Assembly: GCF_026651855.1 (NCBI RefSeq)
Contig: NZ_CP093280.1
Coordinates: 474,001 to 538,000 of the forward strand
Direction: 5' to 3'
Origin: Pseudomonas silvicola
Lineage (GTDB): Bacteria > Pseudomonadota > Gammaproteobacteria > Pseudomonadales > Pseudomonadaceae
DNA length: 64,000 nucleotides
The number at the start of each line of letters is the position of its first letter. The stretch's first letter is position 1. Under the pieces are notes generated by a model. That model saw only the letters and a program-made list of their open reading frames with translations. It searched no databases and was not told where the DNA came from. Made by a program: the position numbers and the translations under genes. Shown one piece after another: positions 56,427 through 64,000 of the stretch.

Positions 56427-57509
56427 TCAGGCGTAGAACCCTACGGTCTTTTGAAGCTGCTCTGCATGGTTATAAATGTCATCAACACTGGAAATGGGGT
56501 GGCGTGTTTCTACCTTGGCCTCATCAAACAATCCGATATACTTCTGACTGCGGTTGAAGTGCAGACGACAGATCGGCTTCCTGTTATTGTCATCCAGCAG
56601 AATCCCGAAGTAGCTTTGGGTATCCCTCTGCACAATACGTTTTGCATCGACTACAGAGCGGACCAATGCACGCACTATGTGATACCCCTCCAACTCCTCC
56701 ACCGTCGTGAGGAGCTTTTCCTCGGACTCATCTTCTTCTGCACTGTTCGCAGCTTCAGCCGCTGTAGTCACTGGCGCCAGCACTGGCTGTACGACCCCGC
56801 TCATCGCAGACTTGAGGCGATCATTGATCTGATCATTCAAAAATTGGCCAAGCGCTTTTCGGGTCAACTCGTTGAACTGTTCTCTGACCTTCTGAGTTAT
56901 GACGCCATCGTAGACCCGGGTCGCGAAGACTTTGACAAAATCATCATCAGGCTTGATGAACTGTGCAGCCACAACCTTCTTGATCTGACTGACATATTTT
57001 AGCTCACCCGCGGCACTGATAATCGACTCGACATCAAACGCCCCTTTCGTCAGCTTCGTCAATTCAGGAATTGAATACTCATCTATATCTAGCAGATCAA
57101 GTTCCAAAAACGGCTTTTCATCCATCTTGTTTGGAGCATCTAGATCGGTAAAAAACTTGTACACCTGACCATTTGTCAATACCGATATTCTAGCGCTGGT
57201 GACATGAAAATAACGGAATAGCTGCGATGCATGATTGATATGTAATGGCTCGCCGATTTTCTTGCACTCAATCAGTATCTGAACCTCACCCTCTTTCATA
57301 ATGGCGTAATCAATCTTTTCACCTTTTTTAGTGCCTACATCACATACAAATTCAGGCGTCACCTCCTGCGGATCGAAAACGTCATACCCCAGCACCGTGC
57401 TGATGAAAGGCATGACAAAAGCATTTTTTGTCGCTTCTTCTGTTTGAATCGCTGCCCCTTGCAAGCGCACCTTGGTGGCCAAGCTGGCCAATTTTTCGAA
57501 AAATTCCAT
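56427..57509 (-). CDS. Stand-alone HsdR N-terminal-domain nuclease (PD-(D/E)xK)
   Basis: 360-residue protein with the N-terminal nuclease module of type I restriction HsdR but no helicase domain. I start at ATG 57509 (MEFFEKLASLATKV), preceded by AGAGGA. The module spans about 20-130: helix EEATKNAFVMPFISTVLGYDVFDP, Asp67 in KIDYAI, then Glu81-x-Lys83 in ILIECKKIGE and Gln96 in HASQLFRYF. That gives the D...ExK...Q set of the superfamily. The C-terminal part (about 260-360) contains an acidic linker (SAEEDESEEKL) and a domain ending HPISSVDDIYNHAEQLQ. DNA is AT-richer than the surrounding hut genes. No HsdM, HsdS or other defence gene is adjacent. Function is likely DNA cleavage or phage defence, unproven. 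Confidence 0.75.
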   Translation of the reverse strand: MEFFEKLASLATKVRLQGAAIQTEEATKNAFVMPFISTVLGYDVFDPQEVTPEFVCDVGTKKGEKIDYAIMKEGEVQILIECKKIGEPLHINHASQLFRYFHVTSARISVLTNGQVYKFFTDLDAPNKMDEKPFLELDLLDIDEYSIPELTKLTKGAFDVESIISAAGELKYVSQIKKVVAAQFIKPDDDFVKVFATRVYDGVITQKVREQFNELTRKALGQFLNDQINDRLKSAMSGVVQPVLAPVTTAAEAANSAEEDESEEKLLTTVEELEGYHIVRALVRSVVDAKRIVQRDTQSYFGILLDDNNRKPICRLHFNRSQKYIGLFDEAKVETRHPISSVDDIYNHAEQLQKTVGFYA

Positions 57510-57676
57510 GAAATTCCTCTTCAACTCAGTCCGTAGAGAATGATGCTGGCTAAATGCCTCGGTTCTAGCGTAGCTGCAAACTAGGCCCAATGAAGCGCTG
57601 CTGGAAAGGATCAGTTAAATAAGGATTTTTCGAGGGTATGGTCAATGCACCGCTGCTTAGCGCCCCTACATGCTTT

Positions 57677-57748
57677 TGTGGGAGCTAGCTTGCCACCGAT
57701 ATTTTCGAGGGCTGATGAAACAGCTCGCTGGCAAGCCAGCTCCCACCA
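57677..57748. repeat. BIME of the TGTGGGAGC... REP class
   Basis: TGTGGGAGCTAGCTTGCCA on the left faces TGGCAAGCCAGCTCCCACC on the right across about 30 nt. This is the widespread pseudomonad REP unit, different from the ACCGGGCGAAG family found elsewhere in the window. The long imperfect hairpin may also end transcription. Confidence 0.75.
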
Positions 57749-57781
57749 AAATCAGTTGTTTCTGCACAAGGTGGCAGAGTA

Positions 57782-57807
57782 CCTGTAGACCGGGCGAAGC
57801 TCGGGAA
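57782..57807 (+). repeat. Single REP-like unit near hutD
   Basis: CCTGTAGACCGGGCGAAG followed by CTCGGGAA, 55 bp before the hutD stop on the opposite side. Same family as the units at 33729 and 55752. Confidence 0.65.
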
Positions 57808-57862
57808 AGCCGCGCCGCGGACCTCAGATGCACCGCGGCACATAAGGTTCGCGGCAGGCCAG

Positions 57863-58429
57863 TCAGGCCGGCGACAGTTCTATCAGGCAGCAGCGCCCGT
57901 CGACGCTGAGCTCGGTGAGGGCGTCTGTCTCGATTTGCAGGCAGTCGTACAAGCCCAGGATGTGGGGGGTGCTGCCCGCCTTGACGGTCAGGGCGTCGGC
58001 GACGCTGAAAATCAACAGGGTCTGGGCCGCGGTGAACAGCCGAGCCTCACCTTCCAGCCACTGTAGCCGCGCGCGGTACCGGGCTGGCGCGTAGATGAGG
58101 TTGAAGTCGCGGATCTCGCCGCCGACCAGGGTGCACGAAACGGCGCTGTCACCCGTGAACGAGTAGGGATCGAACGGCTGCAGTTCGCGGCTATCAGTAC
58201 CATCGACATTCAGCACCATCCCTTTGCCCTGCAACACGGTGATCACCCGCTGGTAACCCGCGAAGCTGGAGAATCCGCCCGATTCACCAATATCAGCTAT
58301 CGACAGGCGCCAGCCGAACCCGTCCAGGCCATCGCCGCCATCGCGGGCGATTTCCTCGGTGCTGCCGCCACCGTTCTTCCACGGCATGCGCGGGTAGCCC
58401 GTGGCGCGCAGGAGTTTGAATGTACTCAT
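57863..58429 (-). CDS. hutD: HutD-family protein, histidine utilisation accessory (bicupin)
   Basis: 188-residue cytoplasmic bicupin conserved next to hutC in Pseudomonas and thought to limit hut operon activity. I start at ATG 58429 (MSTFKLLRATGYPRMPWKNGGGSTEEIARDGG), overlapping the hutC stop. The MPWKNGGGSTEEI motif (about 15-27) is the family signature; RLSIADIGESGGFSSFAGYQR follows. Two cupin barrels can be traced (about 35-105 and 110-185). Ligand may be formylglutamate-like or urocanate; unproven here. Confidence 0.92.
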   Translation of the reverse strand: MSTFKLLRATGYPRMPWKNGGGSTEEIARDGGDGLDGFGWRLSIADIGESGGFSSFAGYQRVITVLQGKGMVLNVDGTDSRELQPFDPYSFTGDSAVSCTLVGGEIRDFNLIYAPARYRARLQWLEGEARLFTAAQTLLIFSVADALTVKAGSTPHILGLYDCLQIETDALTELSVDGRCCLIELSPA

Positions 58430-59175
58430 TTGCTGAATCGTCCTTCCAGGCGGTGCCGGGAGCCGGGGTGGATCAGGCGCGCGGCGGTTACCGGGGTGCG
58501 ACCCGACCAGGTTCGGCGGCGGATCAGCAGGCAGGGTTCGCCAGGCTCTATTTGCAGCAACTTGCATTCCGATGGGTCGGCCAGGATTGCTTCAACCACG
58601 TGTTCGCCTTCGGTCAGCGGCGCAACCCTGGACAGGTAAGCGTAGGGAGTTTCCTGGGTAAAATCCTGTTTGAGGTAGTCCGGTGCCACCACGGCGTTGA
58701 CGTAGCGGTCCTCGATCTGCACAGCGATGTCGTTCTCGAAGTGCACGATCAGCGAATGGAACACCTTCTGCCCTTCACGCATGTCCAGGGCCAGAGCGCG
58801 CTCGGAACCAGCGGCTTCCTCAGCCAGCATGATGACCTGGCAGCGGTGGCGATGGCCGCGTGAGGCGATTTCATCGGCGATGTTGTGCACTTCGAACAGC
58901 GCCGACTGGCTCTTGGGCTCGGCAACGAAAGTGCCCACCCCCTGCATGCGCACCAGCAGGCCTTCGGCGGTCAATTCACGCAGGGCGCGGTTGATGGTCA
59001 TGCGGCTGAAACCCAATTGGCTGACCAGCTCGCTTTCCGACGGCACGCGGTGGTGCGGCGGCCAGGTGCCGTTCTGAATCTGCAGGGCGATCATCTGTTT
59101 GACGCGGGCATAGAGCGGTGCCGGACTTTCGCCCATCTGGGCTACCAGCGGAGAGACGGCGGGCGGAGTCGACAC
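58426..59175 (-). CDS. hutC: Histidine utilisation repressor HutC (GntR/UTRA)
   Basis: 249-residue GntR-family repressor of the HutC subfamily; urocanate releases it from DNA. It starts at GTG 59175 (MSTPPAVSPLVAQMGESP), preceded by AAGGAT. The winged helix-turn-helix spans about 20-85, with VPSESELVSQLGFSRMTINRALRELTAEGLLVRMQGVGTF. The C-terminal UTRA effector domain (about 95-245) contains VIMLAEEAAGSERALALDMREGQKV and the closing RRRTWSGRTPVTAARLIHPGSRHRLEG. Divergent from hutF, with an operator between them. HutD is coupled behind it. Confidence 0.96.
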   Translation of the reverse strand: MSTPPAVSPLVAQMGESPAPLYARVKQMIALQIQNGTWPPHHRVPSESELVSQLGFSRMTINRALRELTAEGLLVRMQGVGTFVAEPKSQSALFEVHNIADEIASRGHRHRCQVIMLAEEAAGSERALALDMREGQKVFHSLIVHFENDIAVQIEDRYVNAVVAPDYLKQDFTQETPYAYLSRVAPLTEGEHVVEAILADPSECKLLQIEPGEPCLLIRRRTWSGRTPVTAARLIHPGSRHRLEGRFSK

Positions 59176-59255
59176 GGGAAATCCTTCTGTTTTGGGCCAG
59201 TTGAAACGATAGATGGATAGCTTGCCGCAGTTTACCGAGCAGGCAAACGTCTGTA

Positions 59256-59269
59256 TATGTATATACAAA
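59256..59269. promoter_or_regulatory. HutC-type operator between hutC and hutF
   Basis: The 10-bp perfect palindrome TGTATATACA (59258-59267) lies within TATGTATATACAAA, similar to the CTTGTATATACAAG type of HutC sites. It overlaps a possible sigma70 -10 TATATG (59254-59259; -35 TTTACC at 59231, 17 bp spacing) for hutF. It could also autoregulate hutC. Confidence 0.65.
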
Positions 59270-59292
59270 TAAACCTGATGAGGTAAGTGTCG

Positions 59293-60657
59293 ATGCCCGC
59301 CTTCTTTGCCGAACGCGCGTTGTTGCCATCCGGATGGGCGGAAAATGTCCGCATCGAGGTCGGTGCCAATGGCTTGATCACCCTGCTCCAAGCCGGCGCC
59401 AGTGCCGAGAATGCCTTGCCTCTGAAGGGCCCGCTGCTGCCAGGCATGCCCAACCTGCACTCCCACGCGTTTCAGCGCGCCATGGCCGGCTTGGCGGAAG
59501 TGGCCGGCAACCCCAACGACAGCTTCTGGACCTGGCGCGACCTGATGTACCGCCTGGTAGGCAAGATCAGCCCCGAGCAACTGGGGGTGATCGCCCGTCA
59601 GCTGTACATCGAAATGCTCAAGGTCGGCTACACCTCGGTGGCCGAATTTCACTACGTGCACCACGATACCGACGGCCGCCCCTATGCCGACCCCGCCGAG
59701 CTGTCCCGCCAAGTCAGCCAGGCAGCTGCCAGCAGTGGCATCGGCCTGACGCTGTTGCCGGTGCTCTATAGCCACTCGGGTTTTGGCGGCCAGGCCCCCA
59801 ACGATGGCCAACGCCGCTTCATCAACAGCACCGACGCCTACCTGACGCTGCATCAGCGCCTGGCGCCGATCCTTGCCGAACAGCCGGCGCAGCGCCTGGG
59901 CCTGTGTTTTCACTCGTTGCGCGCGGTCACCCCCGACCAGATCAGCCAGGTGCTGGCGGCCAGCGACAGTGCAGCGCCCATACACATTCACATCGCCGAA
60001 CAGATGAAAGAGGTCAACGATTGCCTGGCGTGGAGCGGCAAACGCCCGCTGCAATGGCTGTACGACAACGTGCCCGTGGATCAACGCTGGTGCCTGGTAC
60101 ACGCCACCCATGCCGATGCCGATGAAGTGCGGCGCATGGCGGCCAGCGGCGCGGTGGCCGGGCTATGCCTGACCACCGAGGCAAACCTGGGCGACGGGAT
60201 TTTCCCCGCGGTGGACTACCTGGCCCAGGGCGGGCGCATGGGCATTGGCTCGGACAGCCATGTGTCGTTGAGCGTGGTGGAAGAGTTGCGCTGGCTGGAG
60301 TACGGCCAGCGCCTGCGCGACCAGCGCCGCAACCGGCTATACGGCCAGCACCAGCCCATGGTTGGCCGTACCCTTTACGACGCAGCCCTGCAAGGCGGCG
60401 CCCAGGCCCTGGGCCAGGCCATCGGTGAACTGCGTGTGGGCACACGGGCCGATTGGCTGGTGCTCGACGGCAGCGACCCTTACCTGGCCACCGCTAGCGG
60501 CGACGGCATTCTCAACCGCTGGCTGTTTGCCGGGGGGGATCGCCAGGTGCGGGATGTGTGGGTCAATGGCAAGCAGGTGGTCAGCGAAGGGCATCATGCG
60601 CAAGAACATGAAAGCGCGCAGGCTTTCGCCCAGGTCCTGCGCACACTCCTGAACTGA
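59293..60657 (+). CDS. hutF: Formimidoylglutamate deiminase HutF
   Basis: 454-residue amidohydrolase converting N-formimidoyl-L-glutamate to N-formylglutamate and ammonia, the step that commits Pseudomonas to the five-step pathway with HutG. I start at ATG 59293 with GAGGT 8 nt upstream; the GTG two codons earlier is too close to that site. Metal ligands appear as LHSHAFQRAMAG (HxH near 55-57), HIAEQ near 235 and DSHVSLSVVEELR near 318. ATHADADEVRRMA gives another His. Full length. Confidence 0.96.
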   Translation: MPAFFAERALLPSGWAENVRIEVGANGLITLLQAGASAENALPLKGPLLPGMPNLHSHAFQRAMAGLAEVAGNPNDSFWTWRDLMYRLVGKISPEQLGVIARQLYIEMLKVGYTSVAEFHYVHHDTDGRPYADPAELSRQVSQAAASSGIGLTLLPVLYSHSGFGGQAPNDGQRRFINSTDAYLTLHQRLAPILAEQPAQRLGLCFHSLRAVTPDQISQVLAASDSAAPIHIHIAEQMKEVNDCLAWSGKRPLQWLYDNVPVDQRWCLVHATHADADEVRRMAASGAVAGLCLTTEANLGDGIFPAVDYLAQGGRMGIGSDSHVSLSVVEELRWLEYGQRLRDQRRNRLYGQHQPMVGRTLYDAALQGGAQALGQAIGELRVGTRADWLVLDGSDPYLATASGDGILNRWLFAGGDRQVRDVWVNGKQVVSEGHHAQEHESAQAFAQVLRTLLN

Positions 60658-60666
60658 AGGACTACC

Positions 60667-60682
60667 CCTGCAGGACCGGGCG
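60667..60682 (+). repeat. Truncated REP-like unit
   Basis: CCTGCAGGACCGGGCG, the first part of the window's REP consensus, lies between hutF and the converging lipocalin gene and stops at the lipocalin coding end. Confidence 0.5.
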
Positions 60683-60683
60683 T

Positions 60684-61262
60684 TTATTTGCCGATTTCCG
60701 AATCCTTGGCGCGCCAGATCAGCTTGGTGGTGTCATAACCCTGCTGCTGGGCCTTGGTCAGCATCTCTTCACGCACCGCTTTCGAGACGGTAGGGGTGCG
60801 CGATAGCAGCCACAGGTATTTGCGGTCCGGGTTGCCGACCACGGCCTGCTTGTAGTCATCGCTCACGTACAGCACCCAGTAGTCGCCCTTGGCAACGCCC
60901 GGCAGCAGCCTGGAGAACCAGTTGTCGAACACCACCCACAATTTGTCGGTTTTGCCCGGCACCTGCGGCGACGCGGTGCCCGTGGCCTCCTCCCACTCAC
61001 CTTCCTGCGTGCGGCAGCGGTTCAGCACGGCGACGTTGCCATCGGGCTTGAGCCGGTAATGGGCTTCGGATTGCGCGCAGTTGCGCTGGAAGAACATGGG
61101 CAGGCGCGCCAGCTCGTACCAGGTGCCCTGGTAGCGCTTGAGGTCGACATGGTCGACCGTGCGCGGCGCCAGGCCATCGTCGCCCCGGTTCGCGCAACCA
61201 CCCAACAGTGCTCCGGCGGCCAAGCCACCGAGCAAGAATGCAGCCAGCTTCAAACGACTCAT
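60684..61262 (-). CDS. blc: Outer-membrane bacterial lipocalin Blc
   Basis: 192-residue lipoprotein with a lipocalin barrel that binds lipids. The lipobox LLGGC gives Cys23 as lipidation site. The lipocalin signature KRYQGTWYELARLPMFFQRNC (GxW at about 45-47) is followed by CRTQEGEWEEATGTA and WVLYVSDDYKQAVVGNPDRKYLWLLSR, the typical barrel closing region. Cys residues near 61 and 83 may pair. Its ATG overlaps the stop of the small lipoprotein gene upstream, so the two are co-translated. Confidence 0.93.
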   Translation of the reverse strand: MSRLKLAAFLLGGLAAGALLGGCANRGDDGLAPRTVDHVDLKRYQGTWYELARLPMFFQRNCAQSEAHYRLKPDGNVAVLNRCRTQEGEWEEATGTASPQVPGKTDKLWVVFDNWFSRLLPGVAKGDYWVLYVSDDYKQAVVGNPDRKYLWLLSRTPTVSKAVREEMLTKAQQQGYDTTKLIWRAKDSEIGK

Positions 61263-61513
61263 TTCAGACCCTGCCCGGAGTACATGACTACCTTCTCGCC
61301 TGCGTACTGAACACTGATGAAGCTGTTCTTGTCACCCCAGGTGCAACTGGAAACGCCCAGCGCGCCGGAGCAGTCAGTGGGGCTACCCAGCAGTTGTTCG
61401 ACTTCGGCCTTGGTCATGCCCGCTTTGATCTGTGAGTAGTTTTCCTGGTTGATCTTGTTGCACGCTGCAAGCAGCACGCAAAACGACAACAGGGCGATGG
61501 AACGCAAAGACAT
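61259..61513 (-). CDS. Small lipoprotein with BamE/SmpA-like (DUF3862) fold
   Basis: 84-residue protein with a lipoprotein signal (ALLSFCVLLAAC; Cys18). The mature part has the SmpA/BamE-like pattern YSQIKAGMTKAEVEQLLGSPTDC, then a short beta sheet WGDKNSFISVQYAGEKVVMYS. It contains two extra cysteines that could form a disulfide (SPTDC...SSC). It overlaps blc by 4 bp. Function is unknown; the fold suggests an outer-membrane protein-protein contact role. Confidence 0.85.
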   Translation of the reverse strand: MSLRSIALLSFCVLLAACNKINQENYSQIKAGMTKAEVEQLLGSPTDCSGALGVSSCTWGDKNSFISVQYAGEKVVMYSGQGLK

Positions 61514-61652
61514 GGAAAGTCACTCCTGGACAATAATGCCGGCCTGGCTGCCAGCTAGAGCTTAGAAGAGAAAAGCGCAGCCAGGTTCCCGTCCTGGCGC
61601 GGCATTTCTGACCGCCCCGAATGACCATCGGTCAACGCACCAAAACGTACAT

Positions 61653-61679
61653 TAATCTTCGTCACAAACCTGCCGACAG
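61653..61679 (+). promoter_or_regulatory. Sigma28 (FliA) promoter candidate for the second chemoreceptor gene
   Basis: TAAT-N15-GCCGACAG agrees with TAAA-N15-GCCGATAA at 9 of 12 positions. It lies 78 bp upstream of the chemoreceptor ATG. Confidence 0.5.
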
Positions 61680-61680
61680 T

Positions 61681-61694
61681 AGATAGCGCTATCT
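61681..61694. repeat. 14-bp perfect palindrome in the chemoreceptor leader
   Basis: AGATAGCGCTATCT is a perfect palindrome just downstream of the FliA-type promoter. It might be a regulator site; no family can be named. Confidence 0.45.
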
Positions 61695-61756
61695 GCGGGC
61701 TTCTGGCAGATTGCCACCCCCGTTTGACTCGCCTCCTTGCGTGCAGATCATCTCAC

Positions 61757-63649
61757 ATGACAAAAAACCTGAAATTCAGCCACAAGATCCTGATCGCGGC
61801 GGCCCTTATCGTGGCCCTGGCGTTCTCGTGCTTCATGCTCTTCAACGACTACCGTCAGCGCGCCACCCTGCACGAAAACACCGACGCCTCGATGAAACAG
61901 CTGGGCATGCTGACCACCAGCAACATCCAGACCTGGCTGGAAAGCCGCATCCAGTTGCTGCAGTCCCTGGGCCAGCAGGTGGCGGTGGATGGCGACTCGG
62001 CCGCCAGCCTCACGCGCAGTGTTGGCCTGCCAGCCTATTCGAGCAATTTCCAGCTGACCTACTTCGGCGGCCAGAACGGCGTGATGTTCTCGGTGCCGGC
62101 GGGCAACCGCGCCGCCGACTACGATCCGCGCCAGCGCGGCTGGTTCAAAGCAGCGAATGCAGCCCAGCAGACGATCGTTACCGAACCCTACATCGCGGCG
62201 TCGTCCGGCAAGCTGGTGATCACCATCGCCACCCCGGTGCGCCATGACAACCAATTCATCGGCGTCGCTGGTGCAGACATCGACCTGAGCAGCATCAGCG
62301 ACATCATCAACTCGCTGAACTTCGGCGGCCACGGCCACGCGTTCATCGTTACCGCCGACGGCAAGATCCTGATCCACCCTGACACCAAGCTGGACCTCAA
62401 GCAGCTCTCCGAGGCCTACCCCCAGGGCGCCCCTCAAGTGTCGCCTGGCCTCAAGGAAGTGGAATTCAACGGCAAGACCCAGTTCATCTCGTTCACCCGC
62501 GTAAACGGTGTGCCGTCAGCCGACTGGTACGTGGCCCTGGTGCTGGACAAGGACGCGGCCTACGCCATGCTCGGCGAATTCCGCGATTCGGCGCTGGTGG
62601 CCACGGTGATTGCCGTGGTGATCATCATCGCGCTGCTGGGCCTGTTGATTCGCATGCTGATGGAACCGCTGCACGTGATGGGCCGCGCCATGCATGACAT
62701 CGCCGAAGGCGAAGGCGACCTGACCAAACGCCTGGTGATTCACGGCCAGGACGAATTCGGCGCCCTGGGGCAGTCGTTCAACCGCTTCGTGGAGCGCATC
62801 CACGAATCGATCCGCGAAGTGTCATCGGCCACCGGCCGGGTCAACGAAGTGGCCTTGCAGGTGGTGAGCGCCTCCAACTCCTCGATGCTCAACTCCGACC
62901 AGCAGGCCAGCCGCACCAGCAGCGTGGCCGCGGCCATCAACGAACTGGGCGCCGCCGCCCAGGAAATCGCCCAGAACGCTGCCCTGGCCTCGCAGCATTC
63001 CAGCGACGCGCGCAACCTGGCCGAAGACGGTCAGCAAGTGGTGAACAAGACCATCGAGGTGATGGGCCAACTGTCGGCGAAGATCAGCGACTCGTGCGGC
63101 AACATCGAGACCCTGAACGCCAACACGGTGAACATCGGGCAGATTCTGGAGGTGATCACCAGCATCTCCCAGCAGACCAACCTGCTGGCCCTGAACGCTG
63201 CCATCGAAGCCGCCCGCGCAGGCGACGCCGGCCGTGGCTTCGCCGTGGTGGCCGATGAAGTGCGCAACCTGGCGCACCGCACGCAGGACTCGGCGCAGCA
63301 AGTGCAGAAGATCATCGAGGAACTGCAGGTGGGCGCCCGCGAAGCCGTAGGTACCATGACCGAAAGCCAGAGCCAGAGCGAACAGAGCGTGGGCATCGCC
63401 AACCAGGCCGGTGAGCGCCTGGGCAGCGTGACTCAGCGTATCAGCGAGATCGACGGCATGAACCAATCGGTGGCCACCGCCACTGAAGAGCAGACCGCCG
63501 TGGTGGAAGCCATCAACATGGACATCACCGAGATCAACACGTTGAACCAGGAAGGGGTGGAAAACCTGCAGTCAACGCTGCGGGCCTGCGGTGAGCTGGA
63601 ACAGCAGGTTTCGCGGTTGAAGCAGTTGGTGGGCAGTTTCCGTATCTGA
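61757..63649 (+). CDS. Methyl-accepting chemotaxis protein with dCache_1 sensor domain (PctA-like)
   Basis: 630-residue chemoreceptor. I start at ATG 61757 (MTKNLKFSHKILIAAAL). TM1 lies at about 9-29. A dCache_1 periplasmic domain (about 35-275) carries the pocket segment YDPRQRGWFKAANAA then TEPYIAASSGKLVITIATPV and GVAGADIDL. This resembles the amino-acid-sensing motif (Arg, Trp, aromatic, Tyr, Asp) of PctA/McpU-like receptors. TM2 is at about 280-303, HAMP at about 304-358 and the signalling hairpin tip [32 protein letters not shown]. No C-terminal pentapeptide. The likely ligand class is amino acids or amines, inferred only. Confidence 0.93.
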   Translation: MTKNLKFSHKILIAAALIVALAFSCFMLFNDYRQRATLHENTDASMKQLGMLTTSNIQTWLESRIQLLQSLGQQVAVDGDSAASLTRSVGLPAYSSNFQLTYFGGQNGVMFSVPAGNRAADYDPRQRGWFKAANAAQQTIVTEPYIAASSGKLVITIATPVRHDNQFIGVAGADIDLSSISDIINSLNFGGHGHAFIVTADGKILIHPDTKLDLKQLSEAYPQGAPQVSPGLKEVEFNGKTQFISFTRVNGVPSADWYVALVLDKDAAYAMLGEFRDSALVATVIAVVIIIALLGLLIRMLMEPLHVMGRAMHDIAEGEGDLTKRLVIHGQDEFGALGQSFNRFVERIHESIREVSSATGRVNEVALQVVSASNSSMLNSDQQASRTSSVAAAINELGAAAQEIAQNAALASQHSSDARNLAEDGQQVVNKTIEVMGQLSAKISDSCGNIETLNANTVNIGQILEVITSISQQTNLLALNAAIEAARAGDAGRGFAVVADEVRNLAHRTQDSAQQVQKIIEELQVGAREAVGTMTESQSQSEQSVGIANQAGERLGSVTQRISEIDGMNQSVATATEEQTAVVEAINMDITEINTLNQEGVENLQSTLRACGELEQQVSRLKQLVGSFRI

Positions 63650-63654
63650 AAACA

Positions 63655-63678
63655 GCGGCGCCTGGCTCCAGGCGCCGC
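63655..63678. terminator. Terminator between the chemoreceptor gene and fbp
   Basis: A 10-bp perfect stem (GCGGCGCCTG / CAGGCGCCGC) with a 4-nt loop sits between converging genes. On the minus strand it is followed by TGTTTTC, favouring its use as the fbp terminator. On the plus side the U tract is missing. Confidence 0.75.
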
Positions 63679-63690
63679 CGCTCTGGAGCC

Positions 63691-64000
63691 TTACTCTTTG
63701 TGGTAAGCGGTCACACGCTCGACTTCTTCCTTCGAACCGAGGAACACTGCCACGCGCTGGTGCAGGCCTTCAGGCTGGATGTCGAGGATGCGCTGGTGGC
63801 CGTCGGTGGACGCCCCGCCTGCCTGTTCCACCAGGAACGACATCGGGTTGGCTTCGTACATCAGGCGCAGTTTGCCGGGTTTCTCTGGCTCGCGACCGTC
63901 ACGCGGGTACATGAACAGGCCACCACGGGTCAGGATACGGTGTACGTCGGCCACCATGGAGGCGATCCAGCGCATGTTGTAGTTCTTCTTCAACGGGCCT
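63691..64000 (-). CDS. fbp: Fructose-1,6-bisphosphatase class 1, C-terminal part (cut by window edge)
   Basis: The last about 102 residues of a class I fructose-1,6-bisphosphatase, a gluconeogenic enzyme. The reading frame continues past the right window edge, so the ATG at 63993 is internal, not the start. Identifying segments are [25 protein letters not shown] and [33 protein letters not shown], which carry the conserved substrate-binding Tyr and Glu near the C-terminus. [21 protein letters not shown] closes the protein as in E. coli Fbp. Confidence 0.95.
   Translation of the reverse strand, partial: GPLKKNYNMRWIASMVADVHRILTRGGLFMYPRDGREPEKPGKLRLMYEANPMSFLVEQAGGASTDGHQRILDIQPEGLHQRVAVFLGSKEEVERVTAYHKE

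Larger units (their letters stand above)
57510..57862. other. Intergenic gap between the nuclease gene and hutD, with repeats
   Basis: 353 bp. The first 160 bp are AT-richer and presumably hold the nuclease promoter. The rest contains a BIME (57677-57748) and a REP unit (57782-57807). No gene is visible. Confidence 0.5.

Overview
The window is a contiguous stretch of a Pseudomonas chromosome, almost certainly from the P. putida group. Evidence is the high-GC, densely packed coding, the medium-chain-length PHA locus phaC1-phaZ-phaC2-phaD with divergent phaF-phaI, the following ubiE-ubiJ-ubiB-hisIE-tatABC block, the pilMNOPQ/ponA divergence and a HutC-type histidine utilisation (hut) locus. No rRNA, tRNA, insertion sequence or CRISPR array was seen.

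Layout. 1-4151: pilMNOPQ (minus; pilQ cut by the left edge), divergent from ponA. 6771-15788: housekeeping genes maeB, rpmE, priA, argS, an FtsN-like SPOR protein and hslVU. 15838-16215: a DUF971 gene. 16331-22857: the PHA locus, with a -24/-12 (sigma54-type) promoter before phaC1. 23083-25185: cptA and a small PHA-associated protein. 25324-31353: ubiquinone, histidine and Tat genes plus rsmE. 31490-33064: a chemoreceptor with a FliA-type promoter. 33138-33497: an orphan AT-richer gene. 33833-36387: a polar amino acid ABC transporter. 36610-40918: opgGH. 41182-42587: dtd and pip. 42928-60657: the hut locus. 60684-64000: a lipocalin, a small lipoprotein, a dCache chemoreceptor and the end of fbp.

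The hut locus is the most unusual part. HutC, HutD and HutF are encoded around 57.9-60.7 kb and hutU at 53.8-55.4 kb. A long tightly spaced unit runs from 53615 down to 42928: amino acid ABC transporter (four genes), NCS1 permease, HutW, HutV, a HutH-family protein, HutI, a HutG'-'HutI chimera and HutG. Both hutU and the long unit carry the same promoter module: a -24/-12 element followed at once by a palindromic HutC-type operator. The only histidase homologue lacks the Ala-Ser-Gly triad that makes the MIO electrophile and two further active-site residues. No canonical hutH, no HutX binding protein and no APC-type histidine permease is present. An exact 751-bp tandem duplication at the hutI/hutG junction creates an in-frame chimeric gene between two intact parents.

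Between hutU and hutD sits a 2-kb foreign-looking insert. It holds a structured RNA resembling phage C4 antisense RNA, a 58-aa gene just behind it, and a stand-alone HsdR-N-type nuclease gene with lower GC. A REP-like repeat family is scattered through the intergenic spaces, densest just downstream of hutG.
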